Counted from the first letter of the stretch, positions 51,712 through 63,089 are shown. The stretch: 64,000 nt of DNA from Azorinus chamasolen (GCA_963576725.1 OY755241.1:24340449-24404448); one strand, 5' to 3'. A program made the numbers and translations. The notes: a model not told the origin generated them from the letters alone.

Positions 51712-51886
51712 CAATCGCCCATGTGATGGGATCCTGGTAGTTGAGCAAACGAGGTCTCTGAGCGTATGACCTCTGATGCAACACGCTGCTTTGGCCCTTA
51801 ACCTGGGCGTAGAAGAGCGGTCAGGCCTGGCCCAGTCTGATCAATCGGCTTACCATGTCTTGCCCAAGGATACTTCATATGTTAAG

Positions 51887-51988
51887 TCTAGTGAGATTGT
51901 CTTTGATTTCATCATATAGATTTATTTACATTATTTATTCGGCTCTATATGACCATCAGTGTCGATGGGCCGTAAAACACCATTCATT
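51887..51988 (+). mobile_element. 102-bp retroelement 3' end with 11-bp target-site duplication
   Basis: CATATGTTAAG flanks it on both sides (51876-51886, 51989-51999). The insert starts TCTAGTGAGATTGTCTTTGA and ends in ATTC repeats. It is a clear target-primed insertion. Confidence 0.93.
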
Positions 51989-52460
51989 CATATGTTAAGA
52001 GTTCCTCATTTTTCATTTAAATGACTTATTTCTATTTTAATACATTTTATTAGTTTTGCTAATGTTAACTTTGTTCTGAAGTTTCCTTGACGGCGGTGGT
52101 TTAGGGCTAATCAGGTAGATTTTGTGTATGGTTGACCAGCGATTCCTGCGTCGATTAACCTATTGGCCAGAAGGTGTTCTATTTAGCGGTAGCGCATTGG
52201 AGGTACGGCGTTGACTCGACTCTGCTATTTATCTGAGTATATCACCCATGTAACCCCGGTGTCTTTCGCTGGAGATATCCCGAAGGCATCCCCTTGTTGG
52301 GCTCCGAGGTGGATGGGGAGAATAATCTCAAAAGGTCACGTAAGGACTCCCGAGTCATCAGTCTGATCGTGAAAAAACATCAACACCATTGATGACCAAT
52401 TATTGGCCAAGATTCTTAGTAATCTGTCCAGTCAATAATGACCAATCTCTGGCAAAGTTG

Positions 52461-53703
52461 TCATCCAATTCATCACCAAGGTTTACGTTTAGCATTGGGT
52501 GCCTTTAGGACATCCCCTGCTAAAAGTTTATATGTTGAGGCGAATGAGCCATCACTTTACTCTCGTCGTGAAAAACTATCCATGCAGTATACCTCTAAAT
52601 TAGCTTCAAACCCATCAAATCCCGCTCATAAAAATGTTTTTAGACCTAAATATCAACGTTTATTTGAATCTAAGGAAAAGGTAATTCCACCTTTCGGAAT
52701 ACGTATGAAAAACAGTTTTCAAAATAGTGATATAGATTTGTCTTTAGTTGAAAAGGCTAAAGTTGAATCTATACCACCTTGGACTATTAAACCACCAAAA
52801 GTTATCTTTGAAGTAACACGGCATAAAAAGTCTGAAACAAGCTCGCTTGAATTCAGTTCTTTTTTAAATGAAATAATTTCAAGATTTGAAGATTATGAAC
52901 AAGTTTATACTGATGGTTCAAAAGATGATGAGAGAGTCGCAGCTGCCTTTGTGGCTGATGACACGGAGACAAAATTTCGGCTTCCTGATAATGCCTCCAT
53001 TTTTTCTGCAGAGATCAAAGCTATTGATTTAGCTCTTGATTATATTGCTGGAAAATCATATAGTAAACATATAATCTTTTCCGATTCTCTTTCTGTTTTA
53101 CAATCACTGAGTAAATGTTCTACAAAAAATGTTCTTATTAAAAAACTTGTTTTAAAATACCATGAAATGTCTAATTCAAAAGATGTAATATTTTGTTGGA
53201 TACCTAGTCATTGTGGAATACAGGGCAACGAGAGGGCGGACCTTGCAGCGAAGTCTGCGCTTGAATCGCCTGAATCTGATATGAGATTACCGTATTCGGA
53301 TTTCAAACCACAAATTACTAGACATATTCTATATAAATGGCAGGAGTCTTGGAATGAGGAAATTCATAACAAGCTCCATGCTGTTAAACCTATTTTAGGT
53401 GAACATTTTTGTTCATGCTTGCCAATTCGGCGTGATGAGGTCGTATTGGCCAGAATAAGAATTGGACATTCTTTTTTAACTCATTCATTTTTACTGAAAG
53501 GTGAAGTTCAACCTGAATGTTTATTTTGTTTTGAGCCTTATACAATTCAGCACATTCTCATTGAATGTCCTGATTTAATCTTAATCAGAGATAGGTTCTT
53601 TCAAGCAGATTCCCTGAGGGAACTGTTTGAGCTGGTAGAAATACCAAAAATATTTGATTTTTTAAAAGCCATTAATATATATTCATTCATTCATTCATTC
53701 TAA
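52461..53703 (+). pseudogene. ORF2 C-terminal part of copy D (RNase H)
   Basis: An open frame of about 414 codons holds the thumb/linker region, the complete RNase H domain (YTDGSKDD, AEIKAIDLAL, FSDSLSVLQ, WIPSHCGIQGNERAD) and the Cys-rich end. The upstream RT and endonuclease are deleted. An ATTC expansion at 53683-53700 just before the normal stop changes the last codons to SFIHSF. Confidence 0.85.
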
Positions 53704-53826
53704 AATTTAAAAGGTATATTTTTAGTATGTCGATTATGTTTGTCCTTATTTTATTTACAATCCTGTTGATCGGGACTGACATTTACATAATCTAGTGAGA
53801 TTGTCTTTATTTGATTTCATCATATA

Positions 53827-54681
53827 CAGTGAAATTGCGATGAGTCGACATACCATGGGAGATCGCCGATATGTCGAGTCAGCCCGCATGTCGACTCAAC
53901 GCATTGAAAATCCATCGTGACTGCAGACGATTCCGATGGTAGACATGTTCCTGTGTTCTGTGTATTGAAATGATTTCCGGCGTTTATAATACTTACTTTT
54001 TCGTGAGATGTACTGTCTGGTAATTAAATGACAAAATAACCGTTTGCTCATTTTATTCCTTACATATTCTACATGAGACCAAAATATAAACAAAAATAAC
54101 ACAAACCTATAAAAAAAATTTAAATCAGTGCATACGAACAAACATTACAAATATCAACAGCATTACACCTAACGTTCATACATAAGTGCGTCATATAGGT
54201 CTAAACAGTATGCATAATGCACAACACTGCAAATGGATCCAGAATAAATAAGTATTTACTGATGTTTTCGATATATAGTCAAGATACATGTGTTTAGCAT
54301 TGGTGGAAACTGCTGTTTTTATACAAAATAGTCATGTCAATCAAAATTTATTGAACAGTGTCAACACCGGCATATGTGTGAATAATTGCAGTCATTAACA
54401 CAGTTTGCTTGTGTTTTGGCGTGATCACCGATAGAGGTGCGAAAATCTTCTGTCGGCTGATCAGTTTTTGATGTCGAGTCAGCGTGTTGTCAATTATAGT
54501 AATTACAATTATCGGGGCTGTCCACCTATGTCGAGTCAGCGTGTTTAACGAGTCACCGTGTTTCGAGTCAGTGTGGATAGTTTACATAGGGATTAGAAGG
54601 CAAGTTCTCGGGACCATTAAAGATTGTCGAGTCAGGCCGTAATGTCGAGTCGACGCATGTCGACTCATTGTAATTTTACTG
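53827..54681. mobile_element. 855-bp non-autonomous DNA transposon with TA target duplication
   Basis: The left end CAGTGAAATTGCGATGAGTC and the right end GACTCATTGTAATTTTACTG are inverted repeats. TA flanks both ends (53825-53826, 54682-54683) within the retroelement 3' UTR, which reads CATCATATAGTTTT when uninterrupted elsewhere. Multiple GTCGAGTCAG repeats lie near both ends. The TA duplication and CAGT ends suggest the Tc1/mariner-pogo group. Confidence 0.88.
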
Positions 54682-54797
54682 TAGTTTTATTTACATTATT
54701 TATTCGGCTCTATATGACCATCAGTGTCGATGGGCCGTAAAACACCATTCATTCATTCATTCATTCACCCTTTGCAGTTGCGAAAGCACTGCAAGTA

Positions 54798-55003
54798 TTG
54801 GCAGGTGAGCCAAAAGATGTTAAGGTTCTTCGATCAGGCAAGATTCTAGTGGAATGTGTCGAGAAACAACAATCTGATAATCTACTTAAAAGTACAATGT
54901 TTGCTGGCATTTCTATTCAGGTATCTCCTCATCAGTCTCTGAACTTCTGTAAAGGTGATCTTCGACACACCAATGAGGAAGAAATGCTAGCTGAACTGAA
55001 CAA
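54798..55003 (+). pseudogene. ORF1 fragment, diverged
   Basis: It encodes residues matching ORF1 of copy B from about residue 70 to 145 (VKVLRSGKILVEC, FAGISIQVSPHQSLNFCKG) with amino-acid changes, a small deletion and a break at 55003. The continuation QNVTEVKRIRFVRDG is found at about 55908. Confidence 0.85.
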
Positions 55004-55907
55004 GAGTACCGCATACGGTACACAATACGCCCACTTGCAAACTTTCTCCGATTCAACATGCCTTATAAGTGTTGACATTTTCTAATCTGTGCTTCAGATC
55101 TTGTTTTCCATATTAAGGTGATACTATTTTTAAAAACATTGAAGTGAATATCTTATTAAATTAAGGAGTTACAGCTAATCCTTATATTTTCAGATTTTTG
55201 TAAAGTGCAACAGCCATAACTCTGTAAAGACAAACTGAATGAACCTCAAAATAAACTCAGCTTCAGATATTGTTGCTTAAAACATTTGTGTTAAGTTTCA
55301 TTTATATCATTTTAATAGTTTTCCAAGAAACAACAAACTAAAAGTTGACCGACAAACAAAGCAACGAACACACAAAAAGTTCAAGGACCATAACTTTAGA
55401 ATAAAATAACTTTAAAAAAACCCGCAATATATGTGAAATTCATATTAAGGTTTAACCATATAAAAAATTTGAATTAAATATCATTTCAAATGAAAAGTTA
55501 TGGCCATGATTTGCATTATTTTATTTAAGTGCAAGGGCCATAACTCCGAAATGACAAATCAAATGAACCTCAGAATCGACTCGGCTTCAGATCTTGATGC
55601 ATTAAACATTTGTGTGAAGTTTCATTAATATCTGTCAAATAGTTTTCCCAGAAAACAGCGGACAAACTATTTGCATTATTTTTAAGGACAAGGGCCATAA
55701 CTCTGAAACGAAAAATCAAATGAACCTCAGCTTCAGATCTTAATGCATTAAACATTTGTGTGAAGTTTCATTAATATCTGTCAAATAGTTTTCCGAGAAA
55801 ACAGACAGCGGACAAACAAAATGTTGACGGACGAACGATCGGACGGACGGACGGACAGGGCCACGCCAATATACGACCACCTTTATTAGGTGGGCATATA
55901 AAAATCA
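55004..55907. repeat. Interspersed repeat inserted in ORF1 remnant
   Basis: About 900 bp with recurring AAGGGCCATAACTCTGAAA and TTAATATCTGTCAAATAGTT units and a GACG microsatellite near the right end, closing with CACCTTTATTAGGTGGGCATATAA. No ORF is supported. It splits ORF1 codons that are adjacent in copy B. Confidence 0.75.
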
Positions 55908-55979
55908 GAATGTTACGGAGGTTAAACGTATTAGGTTTGTCAGGGATGGTAACGAAATAGCTGTATCAGTTGACCTGCA

Positions 55980-56904
55980 ATTACAACCCTTTCAGAGCCT
56001 TTGCTGAAGTATGGTAAGACTGCATTGTCAAGTCAGGTGACAACACAGGGATGGGAAATAGACGACAGTGACTCGCAAGGGGTCACAGACCCTTCAGGAA
56101 CGAACAATGGGCTGTTTGAAAGAGAAAAATGTATTGACAGGTCAAAATCGCTCGACCTGCAAGGACCGATCTTTCATGATCTCTTTGCCGTTAAACCCAA
56201 CTCACTCACTCACTCATGATCTCTTTGACATGGACCGGTTTTTGCTGAACCAGATCGATGTCAAGGTCAAACTGTACAGAAGTCCGACAAGCTTTGCACT
56301 TCTTGCAGACAGTAACACTGAAGATTTCAAAATTAATTTTGAGGACATATACATTTTAGCCAGAAAAATTCACGTAAACTCGGTATTAATCTATGGTCAT
56401 TCGAAAATTTTGGAAAAACAGAATGCCCTCTACCCGCAAGTTGAGTGTCGCTCCCAGAGTGTGGCAACAGGCAGTACTTCATTCAACTGGGAAAACATGT
56501 TCCAGGGCAAAAGACCGGAGAAAGTGGTCGTTGGCTTTGTGAAAAGCAAGGCTTTGAATGGGGGCTACACGACAAACCCATTCTTGAAAACTGCAAGATC
56601 AGACATATCGCACTCTACGCAGATGGTCTCCCAGTTGGCGGGAACCCGCTGAAGATAGACTTCTCAACAACAGACGGTGCAGCAATCACCAGGGCCTATG
56701 TGAATTTGCTTCAGAGTACCGGAAAATGGAGACGAGATGAAGGGTTCGGACTTAACAGAAGCCACTTTATAAGTGGTCTGACGCTGTTAGCCTTTCAGTT
56801 GGAGCCAAACTTTTCCCATCATGGAGAATATTTGTCACTGGTGAAAAATGGATACGTACGACTAGAAGTCCAGTTTGGAGCAGCACTTACAGGTATGTGT
56901 TGAT
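55980..56904 (+). pseudogene. F54H12.2-like (Polinton-linked) protein gene, broken
   Basis: Three frames form one protein: 56001-56187 ([31 protein letters not shown]), 56215 onward ([46 protein letters not shown]) and, after an indel near 56585, to 56904 ([21 protein letters not shown]-like region, RLEVQFGAALTG). From memory this matches a family named after C. elegans F54H12.2 that is widespread in invertebrates and linked to Polinton/adintovirus-type elements as a probable structural protein. It is broken by a 27-bp retroelement tail and a frameshift. Confidence 0.6.
56188..56214 (+). mobile_element. 27-bp sibling-retroelement tail with 13-bp target-site duplication
   Basis: CCGTTAAACCCAACTCACTC plus ACT repeats is the end of the ACTC-tailed family (compare 42747-42765). 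CATGATCTCTTTG occurs on both sides (56175-56187, 56215-56227). The 40-bp change shifts the frame of the host ORF. Confidence 0.93.
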
Positions 56905-57321
56905 AATACATGCACGTCATTATTAAAAATTCTGAAGGGTGGTGATCCCCCGAAAGCAAAAAGAGAAAATTCCAGACTCTGTTTTATTGAGTATTCATGA
57001 GCAGTAATTGAAAGTGCAACACTGCTCACGCCCCCTAGCACCGGCTTAAGCGGTATTCAATTTTCAGAACAAGAAGTACTGAAATTCATGATCTCGAAGG
57101 ATCAGAAGGTATAACAACACTGAGAATGAAAGCAAATTGAATGTAACAGTCGTCATAGTCATTTTGAGTACTCATTAATTAATAAAGGCTACATTATACT
57201 ACTCATTGTAAAATATGGTATGATACGCAGTTCATACATTTATGTGACTAAAGGACACCCTTACAGAATGAAATGCGCCTCATATTTCAAGCAATATTTA
57301 GCACTCGTCATATTGTTTTCC
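56905..57321. other. Noncoding sequence between gene fragment and ORF1 3' part
   Basis: AT-rich sequence with no supported feature. Retroelement ORF1 sequence resumes at about 57322 (CATTTCTGACTCTGTCGTCT). Confidence 0.5.
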
Positions 57322-57617
57322 AGAGCATTTCTGACTCTGTCGTCTCTGGCAAGTCTGACATGGCATGTCAGGCGACTCAGAGATCACCTCAAAGTCAGAA
57401 GAAATCAAACTCCACCCAGAGTCAGAAAAACTCTAAAAAACATAATGGTAGTGATCCTTTACCAAATGGTAAAGGTAATTCTGTGAAGCTGCACAACACG
57501 TATAGCAGCTTGGATGAGGAAGAAGTGATGGATGTACATACATCCATTGTCCCTTCTTCCAAATCCCCCAAAAAGAAAAAGGACAAGAAGCTTGTTCCTG
57601 TTACGCCTCCAACCTAA
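57322..57617 (+). pseudogene. ORF1 3' fragment of copy E
   Basis: It matches copy B 3421-3713 nearly base for base (Ser/Gln-rich tail, KSPKKKKDKKLVPV and stop). The zinc knuckles and N-terminus are not present in this piece. Confidence 0.88.
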
Positions 57618-57642
57618 CTAAATATATTTTCATTAATCAATA

Positions 57643-60600
57643 ATGAAAAATTGCGTAATACAATGGAATTGTAGAGGACTTAAGGCAAATTATAATGAAA
57701 TTCTTCTGTTGCTGAATAAATATGACCCGGCCATAATGTGTCTTCAAGAAACATTCTTGAAGGACACTGATCAAGTCAACTTTAGAAATTATTCTATTTA
57801 TAATCATATTTTTAACGATGGTGAAAGAGCTGCTGGCGGCTCATCAATTATTGTGAACAACTCTGTTGTTCATAGTCTTTTACCTATTAAAACTAATTTA
57901 CAAGTTGTTACTGTCAGTGTCACCCTTCATAAGGTCATTACATTTTGTTCTATTTATATTCCGCCAAGGACAACAGTTGACAAGAAAGAACTCGACTCCC
58001 TTGTTGAACAATTGCCTGCCCCATTTATATTGTTAGGGGATTTTAATAGCCATAATCCTCTATGGGGATCTACAAATACTAATGCTTTAGGTAAAATTGT
58101 TGAGGATTTTGTTGGTGAGCACGATTTGTGCATCTCCAACAATAAGTCCCCAACCTATCTTCACCCGGCATCAGGAACTTTTACTTGCATTGATCTTTCT
58201 ATTTGTTACCCAACCATTTACTTGGATTATGATTGGAAAGTTGGTGACGACCTATGTGGAAGTGACCACTTTCCAATATTTCTAAACCATATTGCTTCTC
58301 CAGTCGAGGAATGTGTTCCTCGCTGGAAACTCAAGAAAGCAAATTGGGAAAAGTTTGAAATATTGTGTAGGGAAAAGATTAGATCAGATGTATTTGAAAA
58401 TAGTGATGATCCCATTGAAACATTTACATCCATTTTATATTCAGTGGCAGAAGAATGCATTCCAAAGTCCTCATCAAACCCAAAGAAACCTCCTAAACCG
58501 TGGTATGATGATGAATGTAAGGAGGCTATTAGAAAGCGTAAAGCAGCTCTTAGAAACTTTAAAGTCAGTCCTACTCAGGATAATTTAAATCATTTTAGAG
58601 TATTTAGGGCTAAAGCTCGTCGTACTATCAAGACTGTAAAATCACAGTCTTGGAAGAAATATGTTTCTAAATTAAATTGTCGTTCATCAGTAAAGAAGGT
58701 ATGGGATATGGTGCGTAAAATAAGTGGTAAAGGTAAATCCTCTTTTGGACATTTAAATGCAGATGATAAAAAAATAACAGATGTAAAAGATATAGCCAAT
58801 TCCTTAGCTGATGCTTTTGCTAAAAACTCTTCATCAGCTAAGTCCACTCCTGAATTTAGACATATAAAAAAGACTAAAGAAAAGGAAAAACTTAATTTTA
58901 CTTCTCACAACACTGAAAGCTACAATTTACCTTTTACTGAGAGAGAACTGTTTGATGCTCTTAATAAATCGCACGATACAGCTGTTGGACCTGATGACAT
59001 TCATTATCAATTTCTGAAGCACTTGCCTTCAAATTGTATAAATGTTCTTTTAGATATGTTTAATCATATATGGTCAAGTGGTAAATTGCCCAAGTTTTGG
59101 AAACAGGCAACAGTTATTCCTGTTCCAAAACCAGGGAAAGATAACACGGATCCAAATAATTATCGTCCCATAGCCTTGACGAGCTGCGTATGTAAAACTT
59201 TAGAGCGCATGATTAACGCAAGACTTGTTTGGTATCTTGAGTCCAACAACCTCATTACGGAGTATCAAAGTGGATTCAGGAGCCAAAGAAGTACAAATGA
59301 TCATTTAGTTAGGTTGGAAACATTTATTCGTGAAGCTTTCATCAAGAAGGAGCACTTAGTTGCTGTCTTCTTTGATCTTGAGAAAGCTTACGATACAACT
59401 TGGAAGTATGGCATAATGAAAGACCTCCATGAATCAGGACTTAAAGGTCGACTTCCAGTTTTTATTGAAAACTTTTTAAATGATAGGGAATTTCAAGTCC
59501 GTGTTGGAACTACTCTTTCTGAAATGCAAACACAGGAAATGGGTGTTCCACAAGGAAGTATTTTGTCAGTTACTCTATTTAATGTTAAAATTAATAATAT
59601 TGTTCAATCTATTACTAATGACACGGATTGTTCATTGTATGTTGATGACTTTTTAATTTGTTACCGTTCTAAACACATGCGTACTGTTGAACGTCAACTT
59701 CAACAGTCCATTGATAAAGCTCAAAAATGGGCTACTGAAAACGGTTTTAAATTTTCCAAGTCTAAAACAAATTGTGTACATTTCTGTCAACTGAGAAAAT
59801 TTCACAATGACCCGGAGTTGCACTTGAATGGTGATCCCATTCCTGTTGCAGACCAGGCAAAATTTCTCGGTGTCATTTTTGACAAAAAACTTTCCTTTAT
59901 ACCTCATATTAAATATTTAAAGGCTAAATGCCAGAAAACTTTAAAATTGCTTCGCGTTCTTGCACATACCGAATGGGGTGCAGATCGCAATGTAATGCTC
60001 AAATTGTATAGAAGTTTAGTGAGGTCCAAACTGGATTATGGTAGTGTTGTATATGGCTCTGCAAGGAAATCATACTTGCAGATGCTTGATCCAATTCATC
60101 ACCAAGGTTTACGTTTAGCATTGGGTGCCTTTAGGACATCCCCTGCTAAAAGTTTATATGTTGAGGCGAATGAGCCATCACTTTACTCTCGTCGTGAAAA
60201 ACTATCCATGCAGTATACCTCTAAATTAGCATCAAACCCATCAAATCCCGCTCATAAAAATGTTTTTAGACCTAAATATCAACGTTTATTTGAATCTAAG
60301 GAAAAGGTAATTCCACCTTTCGGAATACGTATGAAAAACAGTTTTCAAAATAGTGATATAGATTTGTCTTTAGTTGAAAAGACTAAAGTTGAATCTATAC
60401 CGCCTTGGACTATTAAACCACCAAAAGTTATCTTTGAACTAACACGGCATAAAAAGTCTGAAACAAGCTCGCTTGAATTCAGTTCTTTTTTAAATGAAAT
60501 AATTTCAAGATTTGAAGATTATGAACAAGTTTATACTGATGGTTCAAAAGATGATGAGAGAGTCGCAGCTGCATTTGTGGCTGATGACACAGAGACAAAA

Positions 60601-61320
60601 TTTCGGCTTCCTGATAATGCCTCCATTTTTTCAGCAGAGATCAAAGCTATTGATTTAGCTCTTGATTATATTGCTGGAAAATCATATAGTAAACATATAA
60701 TCTTTTCGGATTCTCTTTCTGTTTTACAATCTCTGAGTAAATGTTCTACAAAAAATGTTCTTATTAAAAAACTTGTTTTAAAATACCATGAAATGTCTAA
60801 TTCAAAAGATGTAATATTTTGTTGGATACCTAGTCATTGTGGAATACATGGCAACGAGAGGGCGGACCTTGCAGCGAAGTCTGCCCTTGAATCGCCTGAA
60901 TCTGATATGAGAATACCGTATTCGGATTTCAAACCACAAATTACTAGACATATTCTATATAAATGGCAGGAGTCTTGGAATGAGGAAATTCATAACAAGC
61001 TCCATGCTGTTAAACCTATTTTAGGTGAACATTTTTGTTCATGCTTGCCAATTCGGCGTGATGAGGTCGTATTGGCCAGAATAAGAATTGGACATTCTTT
61101 TTTAACTCATTCATTTTTACTGAAAGGTGAAGTTCAACCTGAATGTTTATTTTGTTTTGAGCCTTATACAATTCAGCACATTCTCATTGAATGTCCTGAT
61201 TTAATTTTAATCAGAGATAGGTTCTTTCAAGCAGATTCCTTGAGGGAACTGTTTGAGCTGGTAGAAATACCAAAAATATTTGATTTTTTAAAAGCCATTA
61301 ATATATATTCTAAAATTTAA
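57643..61320 (+). CDS. Retrotransposon ORF2: APE endonuclease, reverse transcriptase, RNase H
   Basis: This intact 1225-residue polyprotein would nick target DNA, copy its RNA by target-primed reverse transcription and degrade the template strand. The endonuclease is about 1-230 (IQWNCRGLKANYNE, LQETFL, GDFNSHNPLWGS, GSDHFPIF). The reverse transcriptase is about 440-760 (NYRPIALTSC, FFDLEKAYDTTW, GVPQGSILS, LYVDDFLI). RNase H is about 960-1100 (YTDGSKDDERV, AEIKAIDLAL, IIFSDSLSVLQSL, NERADLAAKS). The C-terminus has a CLFCF...HILIEC Cys/His motif. The start is ATG 57643. All catalytic residues are present, so the element could encode active enzyme. Confidence 0.95.
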   Translation: MKNCVIQWNCRGLKANYNEILLLLNKYDPAIMCLQETFLKDTDQVNFRNYSIYNHIFNDGERAAGGSSIIVNNSVVHSLLPIKTNLQVVTVSVTLHKVITFCSIYIPPRTTVDKKELDSLVEQLPAPFILLGDFNSHNPLWGSTNTNALGKIVEDFVGEHDLCISNNKSPTYLHPASGTFTCIDLSICYPTIYLDYDWKVGDDLCGSDHFPIFLNHIASPVEECVPRWKLKKANWEKFEILCREKIRSDVFENSDDPIETFTSILYSVAEECIPKSSSNPKKPPKPWYDDECKEAIRKRKAALRNFKVSPTQDNLNHFRVFRAKARRTIKTVKSQSWKKYVSKLNCRSSVKKVWDMVRKISGKGKSSFGHLNADDKKITDVKDIANSLADAFAKNSSSAKSTPEFRHIKKTKEKEKLNFTSHNTESYNLPFTERELFDALNKSHDTAVGPDDIHYQFLKHLPSNCINVLLDMFNHIWSSGKLPKFWKQATVIPVPKPGKDNTDPNNYRPIALTSCVCKTLERMINARLVWYLESNNLITEYQSGFRSQRSTNDHLVRLETFIREAFIKKEHLVAVFFDLEKAYDTTWKYGIMKDLHESGLKGRLPVFIENFLNDREFQVRVGTTLSEMQTQEMGVPQGSILSVTLFNVKINNIVQSITNDTDCSLYVDDFLICYRSKHMRTVERQLQQSIDKAQKWATENGFKFSKSKTNCVHFCQLRKFHNDPELHLNGDPIPVADQAKFLGVIFDKKLSFIPHIKYLKAKCQKTLKLLRVLAHTEWGADRNVMLKLYRSLVRSKLDYGSVVYGSARKSYLQMLDPIHHQGLRLALGAFRTSPAKSLYVEANEPSLYSRREKLSMQYTSKLASNPSNPAHKNVFRPKYQRLFESKEKVIPPFGIRMKNSFQNSDIDLSLVEKTKVESIPPWTIKPPKVIFELTRHKKSETSSLEFSSFLNEIISRFEDYEQVYTDGSKDDERVAAAFVADDTETKFRLPDNASIFSAEIKAIDLALDYIAGKSYSKHIIFSDSLSVLQSLSKCSTKNVLIKKLVLKYHEMSNSKDVIFCWIPSHCGIHGNERADLAAKSALESPESDMRIPYSDFKPQITRHILYKWQESWNEEIHNKLHAVKPILGEHFCSCLPIRRDEVVLARIRIGHSFLTHSFLLKGEVQPECLFCFEPYTIQHILIECPDLILIRDRFFQADSLRELFELVEIPKIFDFLKAINIYSKI

Positions 61321-61518
61321 AAGGTATATTTTTAGAATGTCGATTATGTTTTGTCCTTATTTTATTTACAATCCTGTTGATCGGGACTGACATTTACATA
61401 ATCTAGTGAGATTGTCTTTATTTGATTTCATCATATAGTTTTATTTACATTATTTATTCGGCTCTATATGACCATCAGTGTCGATGGGCCGTAAAACACC
61501 ATTCATTCATTCATTCAT
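61321..61518 (+). other. 3' UTR and ATTC-repeat tail of copy E
   Basis: About 160 bp of 3' UTR ends GTCGATGGGCCGTAAAACACC plus repeated ATTC. This end defines the short fragments found across the window, including the one inside a viral gene. Confidence 0.9.
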
Positions 61519-62030
61519 TCCAGAGCCTATGAGCTGCAGTGTCTACAGTGAGAGCCCCGGATATTTTGAAATCAACCAGGAGCGAGATATCATCATGCCG
61601 TAATGAATACGTCACAGCTCGAGTGTTGCATTAGGTGTGATAATGTATTACAGCAACACGTCATCGGTGTATTCGCATCTGACACTCTACCTAGACGATA
61701 GATTAAACATGTCTATGGACTCATTGTCAATACGGACCTCATTGTCAATACGGACCCGCATAACAAGTCAGTCAACACTGGTGCGCTATATATAGTGATT
61801 CTAGGTGGAAATAAAGAGTTCTTTGATAGCTATGGGAGACCTCCAGAAAAAACAGCATTGATATTCAAACGTGGATAAGCGTAAGAGCTGATACTAATCA
61901 TTATAATAAATCGCAGTTGCAGAGTGAAAACTCGTCTGTTTGTGGATTATACCGTTTACTGTACTAACGTCAACGACTTATGGGTTTGACTCTACAGCAA
62001 TTTCTCGAACAATTTGATCGTTCTCATCTG
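61519..62030. other. Host noncoding sequence, no gene seen
   Basis: No ORF or repeat is supported except a short direct repeat (CTCATTGTCAATACGGAC twice near 61719-61756). Confidence 0.5.
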
Positions 62031-63089
62031 TTTTTAGACCTAAATATCAACGTTTATTTGAATCTAAGGAAAAGGTAATTCCATCCTTCGGAATACGTAT
62101 GAAAAACTGTTTTCAAAATAGTGATATAGATTTGTCTTTAGTTGAAAAGACTAAAGTTGAATCTATACCACCTTGGACTATTAAACCACCAAAAGTTATT
62201 TTTGAACTAACACGGCATAAAAAGTCTGAAAACAAGCTCACTTGAATTCAGTTCTTTTTTAAATGAAATAATTTCAAAGTTTGAAGATTATGAACAAATT
62301 TATACTGATGGTTCAAAAGATGATGAGAGAGTCGCAGCTGCCTTTGTGGCTGATGACACAGAGACGAAGTTTCGGCTTCCAGATAATGCCTCCATTTTTT
62401 CAGCAGAGATCAAAGCTATTGACTTAGCTCTTGATTATATTGCTGGAAAATCATATAGTAAACATATAATCTTTTCGGATTCTCTTTCTGTTTTACAATC
62501 TCTGAGTAAATGTTCTTCAAAAAATGTTCTTATTAAAAAACTTGTTTTAAAATACCATGAAATGCCTAATTCAAAAGATGTAATATTTTGTTGGATACCT
62601 AGTCATTGTGGAATACAGGGCAACGAGAGGGCAGACCTTGCAGCGAAGTCTGCCCTTGAAACGCCTGAATCTGATATGAGAATACCGTATTCGGATTTCA
62701 AACCACAAATTACTAGACATATTCTATATAAATGGCAGGAGTCTTGGAATGAGGAAATTCATAACAAGCTCCATGCTGTTAAACCTATTTTAGGTGAACA
62801 TTTTTGTTCATGCTTGCCAATTCGGCGTGATGAGGTCGTATTGGCCAGAATAAGAATTGGACATTCTTTTTTAACTCATTCATTTTTACTGAAAGGTGAA
62901 GTTCAACCTGAATGTTTATTTTGTTTTGAGCCTTATACAATTCAGCACATTCTCATTGAATGTCCTGATTTAATCTTAATCAGAGATAGGTTCTTTCAAG
63001 CAGATTCCCTGAGGGAACTGTTTGAGCTGGTAGAAATACCACAAATATTTGATTTTTTAAAAGCCATTAATATATATTCTAAAATTTAA
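62031..63089 (+). pseudogene. ORF2 C-terminal fragment of copy F
   Basis: One extra A near 62230 (GAAAACAAGC) shifts the frame, so the RNase H part reads from 62346 onward as 247 codons starting at an internal Met. RNase H motifs (FSDSLSVLQSL, WIPSHCGIQGNERAD) are intact after the shift. Confidence 0.87.

Larger units (their letters stand above)
51566..54767 (+). mobile_element. Retrotransposon copy D, internally deleted, with nested insertions
   Basis: The 5' UTR (51566-52320) matches 1889-2440 and is interrupted by two pieces of the family's own 3' end. Short ORF1 remnants (52322-52460) join directly to the ORF2 thumb region at AATTCATCACCAAGG, so most of ORF1, the endonuclease and the RT are deleted. 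RNase H and the 3' UTR follow. The 3' UTR is split by an 855-bp DNA transposon and ends at 54767. Confidence 0.88.
54768..61518 (+). mobile_element. Retrotransposon copy E, ORF1 interrupted, ORF2 intact
   Basis: ORF1 pieces lie at 54768-55003, 55908-55970 and 57322-57617. Between them are a repeat insertion and a Polinton-linked gene fragment. The first ORF1 pieces are more diverged from copy B than the last, so this may be two elements joined: an older ORF1 remnant and a younger 5'-truncated copy starting near 57322. ORF2 and the 3' UTR (ending in ATTC repeats at 61518) are complete. Confidence 0.8.
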
